From NCBI RefSeq assembly GCF_019396355.1, contig NZ_JAHKRK010000027.1:1-54740 (forward strand): a stretch of DNA of 54,740 bases, given 5' to 3'. This document shows positions 44,339 to 53,679 of the stretch, one piece after another (within the stretch, counting starts at the first letter, position 1; the number at the start of each line of letters is the position of its first letter). The position numbers and the translations under genes are program-made. The DNA is from Pseudonocardia nigra (GTDB lineage Bacteria; Actinomycetota; Actinomycetes; Mycobacteriales; Pseudonocardiaceae). Under the pieces are notes generated by a model. The model worked only from the letters and a program-made list of their open reading frames with translations, made no database searches and was not told where the DNA came from.

Positions 44339-45106
44339 TCACCCGTCGTCGGTCATCCGCCTGCGCAGCTGCGCCACGGTCTGGGAGAGCAGCCGGGAGA
44401 CGTGCATCTGGGAGATCCCGACCCGGTCGGCGATCTGGGTCTGGGTGAGGTTGCCGAAGAACCGCAGCAGCAGGATCGTGCGCTCGCGCTCGGGCAGCTC
44501 GTCGAGCAGTGGGGCCAGCGTCTCCCGGTACTCGACCTTGTCGAGCTCCGTGTCGACCGACCCCAAGGTGTCGGTGAGGGTGGTGTCGGCGCCCGCGACG
44601 AGCTCGTCCAGCGAGCTGCTGCGGTAGGCCTGCTGGGCGTCGAGGCCCTCGACGACCTCCTCGGTGGCGATGCCCAGGCGCGCGGCGATCTCACTGGGCT
44701 TCGGCGCCCGCCCGAGCTCCTGCGACAGCGGCCCGACGGCACCGTTGATGGCGCTCTGCAGGTCCTTGAGCCGGCGCGGCACCCGCATCGACCACGTGCG
44801 GTCGCGGAAGTGCCTGCGGATCTCGCCCGTGATCGTGGGGACCGCGTAGGACAGGAAGTCGATGCCCCGGTCGGGCTCGAACCGGTCGACCGCGTTGAGC
44901 AGGCCGACGGTGCCCGCCTGCTCCAGGTCGTCGACCGGTTCGCCGCGGCCGGCGAACCGCCGGGCGATGTGCTGCACCACCGGGAGGTAGCCGGTGACGA
45001 GCTTGCTGCGCAGCGCGGTCCGGCCCGGGTCGTCGGGCGGCAGCGCCGCGAACTCGGCGAACAGTGGCGCGAGGTGCGCGTAGTCGGAGTCACGGGTCTC
45101 AGACAC
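44339..45106 (-). CDS. RNA polymerase sigma factor, SigB/SigF subfamily
   Basis: The 255-aa product is a group 3 sigma-70 factor. Region 2 includes HIARRFAGRGEPVDDLEQAGTVGLLNAVDRFEP and YAVPTITGEIRRHFRDRTW, the signature of the SigB/SigF/SigG family; region 3 follows (LGRAPKPSEIAARLGI), and region 4 holds the helix-turn-helix LTQTQIADRVGISQMHVSRLL. Such factors drive general stress or development genes and recognise GTTT/GGGTA-type promoters. The start is GTG at 45106. No anti-sigma factor gene is beside it, so control by a distant partner is likely. Confidence 0.93.
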   Translation of the reverse strand: MSETRDSDYAHLAPLFAEFAALPPDDPGRTALRSKLVTGYLPVVQHIARRFAGRGEPVDDLEQAGTVGLLNAVDRFEPDRGIDFLSYAVPTITGEIRRHFRDRTWSMRVPRRLKDLQSAINGAVGPLSQELGRAPKPSEIAARLGIATEEVVEGLDAQQAYRSSSLDELVAGADTTLTDTLGSVDTELDKVEYRETLAPLLDELPERERTILLLRFFGNLTQTQIADRVGISQMHVSRLLSQTVAQLRRRMTDDG

Positions 45107-45238
45107 GGCACGCCCGGCACGGGGAAGAGGGGACGAAGCGCACTCCGGAACCTACCCGCGGTCCGGCGATCGGAAACTCGGCCGCTGGTACGTTCGTAAG
45201 TCCGCCGTCACGACCCCTGCCTTGAAGGTGAACCGCCG

Positions 45239-47590
45239 GTGTCCCACAGCACGTCCCCCTCCGCTACCGATGGCGAGGACGGGATCGACCACGAACGCCG
45301 CTACGTCGGCATGCTGTACGACCGTCTGGACGCCCGCCGGGCCGAGACGGCGCGCAGGCTGCAGGGCGTTCTGCACGACGAGACGGTGGGCACCCCGCAG
45401 GCGCTCACCGAGCGCGACGCCGCCGCGGCCATGTACACCGACCGTCTCGCCGCCCTGCGCGCCGCGGAGCACGGCCTGGTGTTCGGGCGCCTCGACGTCA
45501 CCGACGGCGAGCGGCGCTACATCGGCCGGCTGGGGCTGCTCGACGAGGAGAACGAGTACGAGCCGCTGCTGATGGACTGGCGCGCCCCGGCCGCGCGCCC
45601 GTTCTACACGGCCACGGCCGCGTCTCCTGAGGGCATCCGCAGGCGGCGGCACCTGCGCACCCGGCGCCGTCAGGTCCTCGCCGTCGACGACGAGGTGCTC
45701 GACCTCGAGGAGGCCGGCGCCGCCGCCCAGAACCAGAGGGCGCAGGCGAGCGGGCTCACCAGCGAGGCCGCGCTGCTCGCGGCGGTCGACGCGCGGCGCA
45801 CCGGCCGGATGTCCGACATCGTCGCCACGATCCAGGCCGAGCAGGACGCGGTCATCCGCTCGAAGCCCTCGGGCGTGCTGGTGGTGCAGGGCGGGCCGGG
45901 CACCGGCAAGACGGCGGTGGCGCTGCACCGCGCCGCGTACCTGCTCTACACCCACCGCGACCGGCTGGCGCGCCGCGGCGTGCTCGTGGTGGGACCCAAC
46001 CCCACGTTCCTGAGCTACATCGGGCAGGTCCTGCCGTCGCTGGGGGAGACGGCGGTGGTGCTCGGCACCGTCGGGCAGCTGCACCCCGGGCTCGACGCGC
46101 GCCGCCCCGAGCCGGTCGAGACGGCGGCGGTGAAGGGCCGGGCCGAGATGGCGGCGGTGGTCGCCGCGGCGGTGCGCGACCGGCAGCAGGTGCCGCGGCG
46201 GCCGATCACGCTGGTGGTGGAGCAGCAGCCGGTGCGGCTGGACCGGGAGATCGCCAACGCCGCCCGCACCCGGGCGCGGCGCTCCCGCAAACCGCACAAC
46301 GAGGCGAAGCGGACCTTCCACAAGGAGGCCGTGCGGCTGCTGGCCGAGCAGGTGGCGCGCACCCTGAGCGGGGGCATGGGCACGCGCGGCCTGCTGGACG
46401 CGGGCGACCTCGCCGACATCCGGGAGGAGCTGTCGGAGAGCGCCGAGCTCACCCGCGAGCTGAACGCGCTGTGGCCCACCCTGTCGGCCGAGCAGCTGCT
46501 CACCGACCTGTTCGCCGACTCGAAGCGGCTCAACTCCGTGGCCCGGCGGCTGCCGGCGGAGGACCGCGCGCTGCTGGCCCGTCCGGCGCCCGGCGACGAC
46601 GTCCCGAACGACCTGCGGTGGACGCCCGCGGACGTCCCGCTGCTCGACGAGGCCGCGGAGCTGCTCGGCGACGACGGCTCGGAGGCCGCGGCCCGCGAGG
46701 CGGCGGCGCTGCGGGAGGAGGTGCTCTACGCCCAGGGCGTGCTCGACGTGCTCGACCTGGAGGAGGACCTCGACCCGGAGCTGCTGCGCGCCACCGACGT
46801 CGTCGACGCCGACCGGCTCGCCGAGCGCCAGCAGGTGCGCCGCTACGACAGCACGGCCGAGCGCGCCGCTGCCGACCGCGAGTGGACCTACGGCCACGTG
46901 ATCGTCGACGAGGCGCAGGAGCTGTCGCCGATGGCGTGGCGGCTGGTGATGCGCCGCTGCCCGAGCCGCTCGATGACGATCGTGGGTGACATCGCCCAGA
47001 CCGGCGACCGGGCCGGCGCCGCGTCGTGGGGCGAGGTGCTGTCGCCGTTCGTGGCGAACCGGTGGCGGCTGGAGCAGCTCACCGTCAACTACCGCACCCC
47101 GTCGGAGATCGCGGCCGTGGCCGACGACGTGCTCGCCGCGATCGAGCCCGGCCTGGCCGCGCCGCGCTCGGTCCGCAGCACGGGGGTACCGCCCCGCGCC
47201 GTGGCGGTGGACTCCGGCAGCGTCGACGACGTCGTCGCCAAGGTGCTCGCCGAGGAGGCGGGCGCGGTGGGCGACGGGCGCACCGCGGTGCTCGCGCCGA
47301 CGGCCCGGGTCGCGGCCCTGCGGGAGCGGCTGCTGGGCGACGCCGGCACCGATGGTGGCGCTGACGGGCTCACCGACGTGGACCTCACCGCCCCCGTGGT
47401 GGTGCTGCCGGTCAGCGCCGCGAAGGGCCTGGAGTTCGACGCCGTCGTGGTGGTGGAGCCCGCCGAACTGCTGGCCGAGTCGCCGCGCGGCGCCAACGAC
47501 CTCTACGTGGCGCTCACCCGTTCCACCCAGCGCCTTGCGGTGGTGCACGCCCAGCGACTGCCGGCGATGCTGCACCGGCTGGAGGCGTAG
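45239..47590 (+). CDS. helD: HelD-type RNA polymerase recycling motor ATPase
   Basis: The 783-aa product is a UvrD/Rep-like superfamily I ATPase of the HelD group, which binds RNA polymerase and clears stalled complexes; actinobacterial HelR members also protect against rifamycins. It shows the N-terminal coiled-coil region (ERRYVGMLYDRLDARRAE), the MDWRAPAARPFY segment, Walker A GGPGTGKTAVAL, motif II VIVDEAQELSPM, TIVGDIAQTGD, and C-terminal LPVSAAKGLEFDAVVVVEP and YVALTRSTQRL. The GTG at 45239 has AAGGTGA about eight bases upstream. I saw no rifamycin-associated element before it. It is divergent from the sigma factor. Confidence 0.92.
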   Translation: MSHSTSPSATDGEDGIDHERRYVGMLYDRLDARRAETARRLQGVLHDETVGTPQALTERDAAAAMYTDRLAALRAAEHGLVFGRLDVTDGERRYIGRLGLLDEENEYEPLLMDWRAPAARPFYTATAASPEGIRRRRHLRTRRRQVLAVDDEVLDLEEAGAAAQNQRAQASGLTSEAALLAAVDARRTGRMSDIVATIQAEQDAVIRSKPSGVLVVQGGPGTGKTAVALHRAAYLLYTHRDRLARRGVLVVGPNPTFLSYIGQVLPSLGETAVVLGTVGQLHPGLDARRPEPVETAAVKGRAEMAAVVAAAVRDRQQVPRRPITLVVEQQPVRLDREIANAARTRARRSRKPHNEAKRTFHKEAVRLLAEQVARTLSGGMGTRGLLDAGDLADIREELSESAELTRELNALWPTLSAEQLLTDLFADSKRLNSVARRLPAEDRALLARPAPGDDVPNDLRWTPADVPLLDEAAELLGDDGSEAAAREAAALREEVLYAQGVLDVLDLEEDLDPELLRATDVVDADRLAERQQVRRYDSTAERAAADREWTYGHVIVDEAQELSPMAWRLVMRRCPSRSMTIVGDIAQTGDRAGAASWGEVLSPFVANRWRLEQLTVNYRTPSEIAAVADDVLAAIEPGLAAPRSVRSTGVPPRAVAVDSGSVDDVVAKVLAEEAGAVGDGRTAVLAPTARVAALRERLLGDAGTDGGADGLTDVDLTAPVVVLPVSAAKGLEFDAVVVVEPAELLAESPRGANDLYVALTRSTQRLAVVHAQRLPAMLHRLEA

Positions 47591-47606
47591 ACCACCGCTC
47601 GTCGGG

Positions 47607-49426
47607 TCACTCCGCCAGTACGGCGAGCACCTGCTCGCCGTACTTCGCGAGCTTGTTCTCCCCGACGCCGCTGACCGAGCCGAGCTCGGCCAGCGTGGCG
47701 GGCACGCGGGTGGCGATCTCGCGCAGCGTGGCGTCGTGGAAGATCACGTAGGCCGGCACGCCGTGCTCCTTGGCCGCCGCGCCGCGCCAGGCCCGCAGCC
47801 GCTCGAACAGCGGTGCCGCCTCGGCGGGGAGCTCGGCCTGCGGCGTGCGCGCCGACCGGCTGCGGCTGCGCGTCTGGCGTTCCGGGTCGCGCCGCAGCAT
47901 CACCTGCTGCTCGCCGCGCAGCACGCCGCGGCTCGCGTCGGTGAGTGCGAACGTCTGGTAGGCGCCCTCGACCGCCAGCAGCCCGCGGGCGGTGAGCTGG
48001 CGCAGCACGCCGCGCCACTCCCGCTCGCCCAGCTCGGTGCCCACGCCGAACACGGTGAGGGCGTCGTGGCCGAACTGCTCGACCTTCGCCGTGCGCTTGC
48101 CGACCAGGATGTCGATGATCTGGCCGGCGCCGAACCGCTGGCCGCGCTCCCGGTCGAGCCGGAACACCGTGGAGAGCACCTTCTGCGCCGCGACCGTGCC
48201 GTCCCAGGACTCGGGCGGGGTGAGGCAGGTGTCGCAGTTGCCGCAGGGCGACGCACCGGACTGCCCGAAGTAGGCGAGCAGCTGCACCCGCCGGCACTCC
48301 ACGGTCTCGCAGAGCGCGAGCATCGCGTCGAGGTGCTGGGCGAGGCGGCGCCGGTGGGCGAGGTCGCCGTCGGACTCGTCGATCATCTTGCGCTGCTGCA
48401 CGACGTCGGCGAGCCCGTAGGCGAGCCACGCCGTGGACGGCAGCCCGTCGCGCCCGGCGCGCCCGGTCTCCTGGTAGTAGCCCTCCACCGACTTCGGCAG
48501 GTCCAGGTGGGCGACGAAGCGGACGTCGGGCTTGTCGATGCCCATCCCGAACGCGATCGTCGCGACCATCACCAACCCGTCCTCGCGCAGGAACCGGGCC
48601 TGGTTCCGGGCGCGGGTCTGCGCGTCGAGCCCGGCATGGTAGGGCAGCGCGGTGATCCCCTGCGCGACCAGGAACTCCGCGGTCTGCTCCACCGAGCGGC
48701 GCGACAGGCAGTAGACGATGCCCGCGTCGCCCGCGTGCTCGGTGTGCAGCAGGTCGAGCAGCTGCCGGCGCGGCTCGTTCTTCGGCACGATCCGGTACTG
48801 GATGTTGGGCCGGTCGAAGCTCGCGACGAAGTGCTTCGCGCCCCCCAGGTCCAGCCGCTGGGCGATCTCGGCGTGGGTGGCCTCGGTGGCGGTGGCGGTG
48901 AGCGCGATCCGGGGCACGTCCGGCCAGCGCTCGTGCAGCTGCGACAGCGTCAGGTAGTCGGGCCGGAAGTCGTGGCCCCACTGCGCCACGCAGTGCGCCT
49001 CGTCGATGGCGAACAGCGCGATGCGGCCGCGGTCGAGCAGCGACAGCGTGGAGGGCACCCGCAGCCGTTCCGGCGCCAGGTAGAGCAGGTCGAGCTCGCC
49101 CCCGAGGAACGCCGCCTCCGTCGCGCGGCGCTCGTCCGGGGTCTGGGTGGAGTTGAGGAACCCGGCCCGGACGCCGAGCGCGCGCAGGGCGTCGACCTGG
49201 TCCTGCATCAGCGCGATGAGCGGGGAGACGACCACACCGACGCCGTCGCGCACCAGCGCCGGGATCTGGTAGCACAGCGACTTGCCCCCGCCGGTGGGCA
49301 TCAGCACGAGCGCGTCGCCGCCCCCGCAGACGTGGTCGACGATCTCCTGCTGGTCGCCGCGGAAGGAGTCGTAGCCGAAGACCCGTGGAGAACCTGCAGC
49401 GCGTCGGCCGTGCGGGGGACGGTCAC
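47607..49426 (-). pseudogene. recQ: ATP-dependent DNA helicase RecQ, apparent 1-bp deletion near the start
   Basis: The product would be about 606 aa. Helicase motifs are [24 protein letters not shown] and [10 protein letters not shown]; the zinc-binding [14 protein letters not shown]...CGNCDTC and a C-terminal HRDC domain follow, so it is a full RecQ for recombination and fork repair. From 49382 down the frame is clean, but the only sensible start, GTG at 49426 ([14 protein letters not shown]), is in another frame. On the minus strand CTC CAC GGGTC should read CTC CAC CGG GTC ([10 protein letters not shown]), so one base is missing near 49384. The alternative, a start at 49496, would overlap the divergent dehydrogenase gene and gives an unrelated N-terminus. 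Loss may be real or a sequencing error. Confidence 0.85.
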
Positions 49427-49488
49427 GCCGCGACCCTACGGGACCGCCTCCGATTGCCGGGGCCGGTTCGCGCTGAGAACCTCGGGGC

Positions 49489-50667
49489 GTGAGCACCGAA
49501 CCGCTGCCCGGCGACTTCTACCGCTTCGCCGATGCCTTGACCGACGACGAGCAAGCGGTCGTGGCGCGGGTGCGGGAGTTCCTGCGCACCGAGGTGGCAC
49601 CCGTGGCGCTCGAGCACTGGAACCGCGCGGAGTTCCCGCACCACCTCGTGCCGGGCTTCGCCGCCCTGGACATCGCTGCACTGCCCTACGACGGGCTGCA
49701 CGGTCCGGCCGCGCGACGGCTGCTGATCGGGTTCGTGTCGATGGAGCTGGCACACACCGACCCGTCGCTGAACAGCTTCTTCGGCGTCCACAACGGCCTC
49801 GCGATGGGCAGCATCGACCTCTGCGGTTCCGCCGAGCAGCGGGAGCGCTGGCTCCCGCCGATGGCGCGGATGGAGCAGATCGGCGCGTTCGCGCTCACCG
49901 AGCCGCACGGCGGGTCGGACGTCGCGCGCGGGCTGGAGACGACCGCGCGCCGCGAGGGGGACACCTGGGTGCTCGACGGCGAGAAGCGCTGGATCGGCAA
50001 CGCCACGTTCGCCGACCTCGTGGTCGTCTGGGCGCGCGACGTCGCCGACGACTCGGTGAAGGGGTTCGTCGTCGGCAAGGACAACCCCGGCATGACCACG
50101 TCGAAGATCGAGAACAAGGTGGCGCTGCGGATCGTGCAGAACGCCGACATCGTGCTGCGCGACTGCCGGGTGCCCGAGGCCGACCGGCTGCAGGAGGCCA
50201 ACTCCTTCCGCGACACGAACAAGGTGCTGCGCCGCACCCGCGGCGGCGTCGCGTGGGGCGCGACCGGCACGATGATGGCCGCCTACGAGACTGCGCTGGA
50301 CTACGCGAAGGAGCGCGAGCAGTTCGGGCGGCCCATCGCCGGGTTCCAGCTGGTGCAGGACCTGCTCGTGCGGATGCTCGGCAACATCACCGCATCGCTC
50401 GCGATGGCGGCACGCCTCGCGGACATGCAGGACGCCGGCACGGCCACCGACGACCACGCCGCGCTCGCCAAGGAGTACACGACCACGAAGATGCGCGAGA
50501 CGGTGGCGATGGCCCGCGAGGTCGTCGGCGGCAACGGAGTGGTGCTCGACTACGGCGTGGCCAAGTTCTTCGCCGACGCCGAGGCGCTGTACTCGTTCGA
50601 GGGCACCCGGCAGATCAACACCCTGGTGGTGGGGCGCGCGATCACGGGGCTGAGCGCGTTCGTCTGA
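49489..50667 (+). CDS. Acyl-CoA dehydrogenase, glutaryl-CoA dehydrogenase-like
   Basis: The 392-aa flavoprotein resembles the glutaryl-CoA dehydrogenase branch. It shows [21 protein letters not shown] (FAD region), [38 protein letters not shown] and the C-terminal [20 protein letters not shown], in which the glutamate of FEGT matches the catalytic base. Substrate specificity for glutaryl-CoA is not certain. The GTG at 49489 begins [13 protein letters not shown]. It is divergent from recQ across 62 bp and followed by a hairpin, so it is probably monocistronic. Confidence 0.92.
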   Translation: MSTEPLPGDFYRFADALTDDEQAVVARVREFLRTEVAPVALEHWNRAEFPHHLVPGFAALDIAALPYDGLHGPAARRLLIGFVSMELAHTDPSLNSFFGVHNGLAMGSIDLCGSAEQRERWLPPMARMEQIGAFALTEPHGGSDVARGLETTARREGDTWVLDGEKRWIGNATFADLVVVWARDVADDSVKGFVVGKDNPGMTTSKIENKVALRIVQNADIVLRDCRVPEADRLQEANSFRDTNKVLRRTRGGVAWGATGTMMAAYETALDYAKEREQFGRPIAGFQLVQDLLVRMLGNITASLAMAARLADMQDAGTATDDHAALAKEYTTTKMRETVAMAREVVGGNGVVLDYGVAKFFADAEALYSFEGTRQINTLVVGRAITGLSAFV

Positions 50668-50696
50668 CGAACGTGCTCGCCGGGTGAGCACGTTCG
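50668..50696. terminator. Hairpin after the acyl-CoA dehydrogenase
   Basis: CGAACGTGCTC (50668-50678) and GAGCACGTTCG (50686-50696) form an 11-bp stem around seven bases, immediately after the stop codon. There is no T-run. It ends 16 bp before the WYL regulator ATG, so it could also be an operator for that gene. Confidence 0.55.
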
Positions 50697-50712
50697 CTGG
50701 GAGGATCGCGGC

Positions 50713-51699
50713 ATGCGCGCCGACCGGCTGGTGGCCACCCTCCTGTTGATGCAGGCCCGCGGCCGGGTCACCGCGGCCGAGGTGGCGGCCGAGCTGGAAG
50801 TGTCGGTAGCCACCGCCCGCCGCGACCTGGAGGCGCTGTCCACGGCGGGCGTGCCCGTCTATCCGCAGCCCGGACGCGGCGGCGGGTGGTCGCTCGTCGG
50901 GGGCGCCCGCACCGATCTCACCGGCCTCACCTCGACCGAGGCGAGGGCGCTGTTCCTGCTCGCGGGCCCCGCCGCGTCCGTCGCGCCACCGGTCAGGTCG
51001 GCGCTGCGGAAGCTCGTGCAGGCACTGCCCGACGCGTTCCGGGCCGACGCGGAGGCCGCCGCCGACGCCGTCGTGGTCGACGGGGCGGGGTGGGGCGAGC
51101 GGGACCGCGCCCGCCCCGAGCTGGTCGACACGCTCCAGGACGCCGTCGTCCGTCGCCGCAAGGTGGCGCTGGCGTACGAGAACCGGGCTCATGAGCGCAC
51201 GCGATGCGTCGTCGACCCGTGGGGCCTGGTGGCCAAGGACGGCGTCTGGTACCTGGTCGCCGGCACCGAGAAGGGGCAGCGGACGTTCCGCGTGGACCGG
51301 ATCGCCGAGGTGACCGTCACCGACGATGCGGCGGAGCGACCCGCCGACCTCGACCTGTCGCGCGAGTGGGAACGCGTCGTCGCCGAGGTGGAGCGACGCC
51401 GGTCCCTCGTCTCCGCGACGCTGCTCCTCCCCGCGGGGCTGCTCCCGATCCTGCGGGACCGGTTCGGCCGGCACTGCGAGCCGTTGGAGACCCGCGACGA
51501 CGGGCGGGTGCGCGTGCGGGTGGCGGCGCACATGCCGGTGGGGATCGCCCAGGAGCTCACCGGCTGGGGCAACGCCGTGGAGGTGCTCGAACCCGACTCG
51601 GTCAAGGCCGAGCTCGCGCGTCTCGGTGCGGAACTCGTGGAGCGCTACGCGGTTGTCGGCGCGGCTTCTGTTCCGGGTCCACCCATTTCGGGGGGATGA
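50713..51699 (+). CDS. WYL-domain transcriptional regulator (YafY/DeoR-like)
   Basis: The 328-aa product has an N-terminal winged helix (ADRLVATLLLMQARGRVTAAEVAAELEVSVATARRDLEAL) shown here in two halves, and a WYL domain with the eponymous VWYLVAGTEKGQRTFRVDRI and the arginine-rich strand. The WYL C-terminal extension (LLPAGLLPILRDRFGRHCEPL) follows. Such regulators often respond to nucleotides or DNA damage. The 3' end overlaps the convergent DUF222/HNH gene by 98 bp. The target genes are unknown; the hairpin just upstream may be its own operator. Confidence 0.92.
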   Translation: MRADRLVATLLLMQARGRVTAAEVAAELEVSVATARRDLEALSTAGVPVYPQPGRGGGWSLVGGARTDLTGLTSTEARALFLLAGPAASVAPPVRSALRKLVQALPDAFRADAEAAADAVVVDGAGWGERDRARPELVDTLQDAVVRRRKVALAYENRAHERTRCVVDPWGLVAKDGVWYLVAGTEKGQRTFRVDRIAEVTVTDDAAERPADLDLSREWERVVAEVERRRSLVSATLLLPAGLLPILRDRFGRHCEPLETRDDGRVRVRVAAHMPVGIAQELTGWGNAVEVLEPDSVKAELARLGAELVERYAVVGAASVPGPPISGG

Positions 51700-52915
51700 A
51701 CTCGGGCGATCCGTCCGCGATCCGGACGATCCAGCCGGAATAATGGATCAGCCGGTGGTGCATTCTGCGCAACATCACCAGGTTGTTCAGCTCGGTGTGC
51801 CCGTCGTGTTCCCATTCGAGGACGTGGTGAATTTCGCACCATGACGGGGTTCGGTCGCATCCCGGATGGGCACATCCCCGATCCCGGACGGTCACGGCGC
51901 GGCGGAGTCCGTCCGGAATGGTGCGGGTGGACCGTCCCACGTCGAGCGGCTGCCCGGCGCCGTTCAGCACGATCGGGATCACGCCGGCGTCGCAGGCGAG
52001 CATCCGCAAGGATTCCGGCGTGAGGGTACCGCCGAAGTCGAGCACCGCCGACCTCGCCCGGTCTTCGAGGTCCTGGAGGCGGATGAGCACGTTGAGGTGC
52101 GGCCGACGGCCACCGGTGTCGGGGACGTCGCCGTGGTCGAGGACGTAGCCGCAGATGTCGGCCAGCGCGTCGGCCTGTCGCCGCTCCGCGCCGCGGCGGT
52201 CGTCCTTGTCCAGGGGCTTGGACTTGGCGTCGAGCAGGGTGGCGATGGTGTCGAACATGGCCGCGTCCTCGAACACGCCCTTCAACTCGCCGCCGGGCCG
52301 GTCGCGGAACCGCCGCACCTGCAACGTGTTCACCGGCACCGGTGGGCGGTCGTCGGCGGCGGGGCCGTCCTGGTCGAGCCGGTCGATCAGGTCCTTGCCG
52401 TAGGCGCGCAGTTGGGCGGGGGTGTAGTCGGCGGCGCGGGCGGCGAGTTCCTCCTCGACCCCGGCCCGCTGCTCCTCGCTCAGTCGCCCGGCGGCGGGGG
52501 TGGCGAGCAGGGTGACGATCACCTCGACGTGCCGCAGGCTCGCCTGCCCGGCCGCGAACGCCTTGCCGGTGGCGGGGAGCTTCGCCTCCAGCACCGTGCC
52601 GTCCAGCTCCACCCGCTCACACGTGTGCTCCGCGGCGGTGACCCGGCGGCGGGCCTCGAACCACTCCCAGCCCAGCAGGTCGGCCAACGCACCTTCGGGC
52701 TTCTTGTAGCCCCGCTCGGCGAACGTCCCCCGCCGCTGCAGGGTGGCCACGGTGGCAACGGTCAGATGATCCAGTCGACGCGAAAGACCCTCGGCGAGTG
52801 TGAGTACCGACAGCAACTCGTCGTCGGTGGTCGTCGACGATTCCGCGGCCGCGCGCAGTTCGTCGACCGCCGCCTGCAGGTGGCGGTACGCGGTGGCGAC
52901 CGGGCCGTCGGACAT
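51602..52915 (-). CDS. DUF222/HNH endonuclease (13E12-repeat type)
   Basis: The 437-aa product is of the actinobacterial DUF222 family with a C-terminal HNH nuclease domain. DUF222 covers roughly residues 30-330 (LSRRLDHLTVATVATLQRRGTF, LADICGYVLDHGDVPD). The HNH region reads RDRGCAHPGCDRTPSWCEIHHVLEWEHDG, here in two overlapping pieces, then NNLVMLRRMHHRLIH, with the two cysteines, His-His, Asn and His positions filled. These genes occur in several copies in many actinobacterial genomes and are thought to be selfish or mobile-linked, but no transposase or repeat ends are seen here. The 3' end overlaps the WYL gene by 98 bp. Confidence 0.9.
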   Translation of the reverse strand: MSDGPVATAYRHLQAAVDELRAAAESSTTTDDELLSVLTLAEGLSRRLDHLTVATVATLQRRGTFAERGYKKPEGALADLLGWEWFEARRRVTAAEHTCERVELDGTVLEAKLPATGKAFAAGQASLRHVEVIVTLLATPAAGRLSEEQRAGVEEELAARAADYTPAQLRAYGKDLIDRLDQDGPAADDRPPVPVNTLQVRRFRDRPGGELKGVFEDAAMFDTIATLLDAKSKPLDKDDRRGAERRQADALADICGYVLDHGDVPDTGGRRPHLNVLIRLQDLEDRARSAVLDFGGTLTPESLRMLACDAGVIPIVLNGAGQPLDVGRSTRTIPDGLRRAVTVRDRGCAHPGCDRTPSWCEIHHVLEWEHDGHTELNNLVMLRRMHHRLIHYSGWIVRIADGSPEFIPPKWVDPEQKPRRQPRSAPRVPHRDARARP

Positions 52916-53679
52916 GCCCCTGAGTTTAGTCGAACATGTTTTCGATTGGTGGAGCTATTCCGGTGACACTGGCGATTTGCGATAGTGAATAGATCATGGG
53001 GAGCGTTCCTGTTGTTTGCGCGAGCAACTCGGTGGTCGGCTTGGGCAAACTACTGATTACGTGGTCACCCTGCGAGATCCTCGTCATGCCTCCCGGACCA
53101 GTGCACGTGATCCTCTCGATTGGTCTCATACGCAACTATCCTGTGGTCATCTTGCGACAAAGGAACAGGACCACAGCCAGTTGAGCCGCTGCCCGGCAGT
53201 GACTCTCGTCGGATCCGCGGTGCCCCCGAGTCGGGGACGGCCGCCCGAGCAACCACGCCATTCGCTGTTCACCCAACCCGGCCACCAGCCCGACCGGCAG
53301 CCGAACAGGGCGATCCATCAGACCAACGAAGCCCTCCACGCCGATGCAGCAAGGCGGACTCCCCGCCCCCGCCAACAGCTCCGGACGGCCCATCGCGATG
53401 TTGTCGGCGTCGAACCGGAGAACCGGAACGCCTCCTGGCTGATCATCACCAGCGCGGCGCGGAGGTCGGCGTAGGGGGCGAGGCGGCGCAGCGACCCGAG
53501 GGTGGCCGGGGTGGGGCCGTCGAGGCTCATGGCTCGATCCACGGTGAACACTTTCCCAACCGACGCATGCGAGTTCTCCCACGAGTGAACCCTCGGACCT
53601 CGACGCGGGTGGAGGTCGAGAGCGAGGGTGTAGCAGTCTGGGGGCCGCAGGGATCATCGCCAGGGAAGGACCTGAGGAC
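52916..53679. other. Low-coding region with lower GC
   Basis: This 764-bp gap holds no intact gene. Its first 250 bp are clearly more AT-rich than the rest of the window. An inverted repeat CTGTGGTC/GACCACAG lies at 53141-53148 and 53169-53176. A possible broken small gene occupies 53136-53530 on the minus strand. The right-hand end contains the fgd ribosome site GAGGAC just before 53680. The region may be the scar of an insertion next to the DUF222 gene. Confidence 0.5.
53136..53530 (-). pseudogene. Possible frameshifted small gene, unrecognised
   Basis: From an ATG at 53530 the reading is GC3-rich and protein-like (MSLDGPTPATLGSLRRLAPY...) for about 40 codons up to EAFRFSG near 53412. From there another frame continues coherently (FDADNIAMGRPELLAGAG...) to a TAG at 53136. 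Joining them needs one base change and gives about 130 aa. I do not recognise the family, and the support is codon pattern only. Confidence 0.3.

Noticed and set aside
45152..47575. Long minus-strand open frame opposite the HelD-type gene
   Set aside because: Composition is Arg/His/Gly-rich shadow sequence with no domains; the plus-strand protein has clear ATPase motifs.
52920..53250. Insertion-sequence remnant beside the DUF222/HNH gene
   Set aside because: GC is lower, but there is no transposase fragment, terminal repeat or target duplication that I can see.
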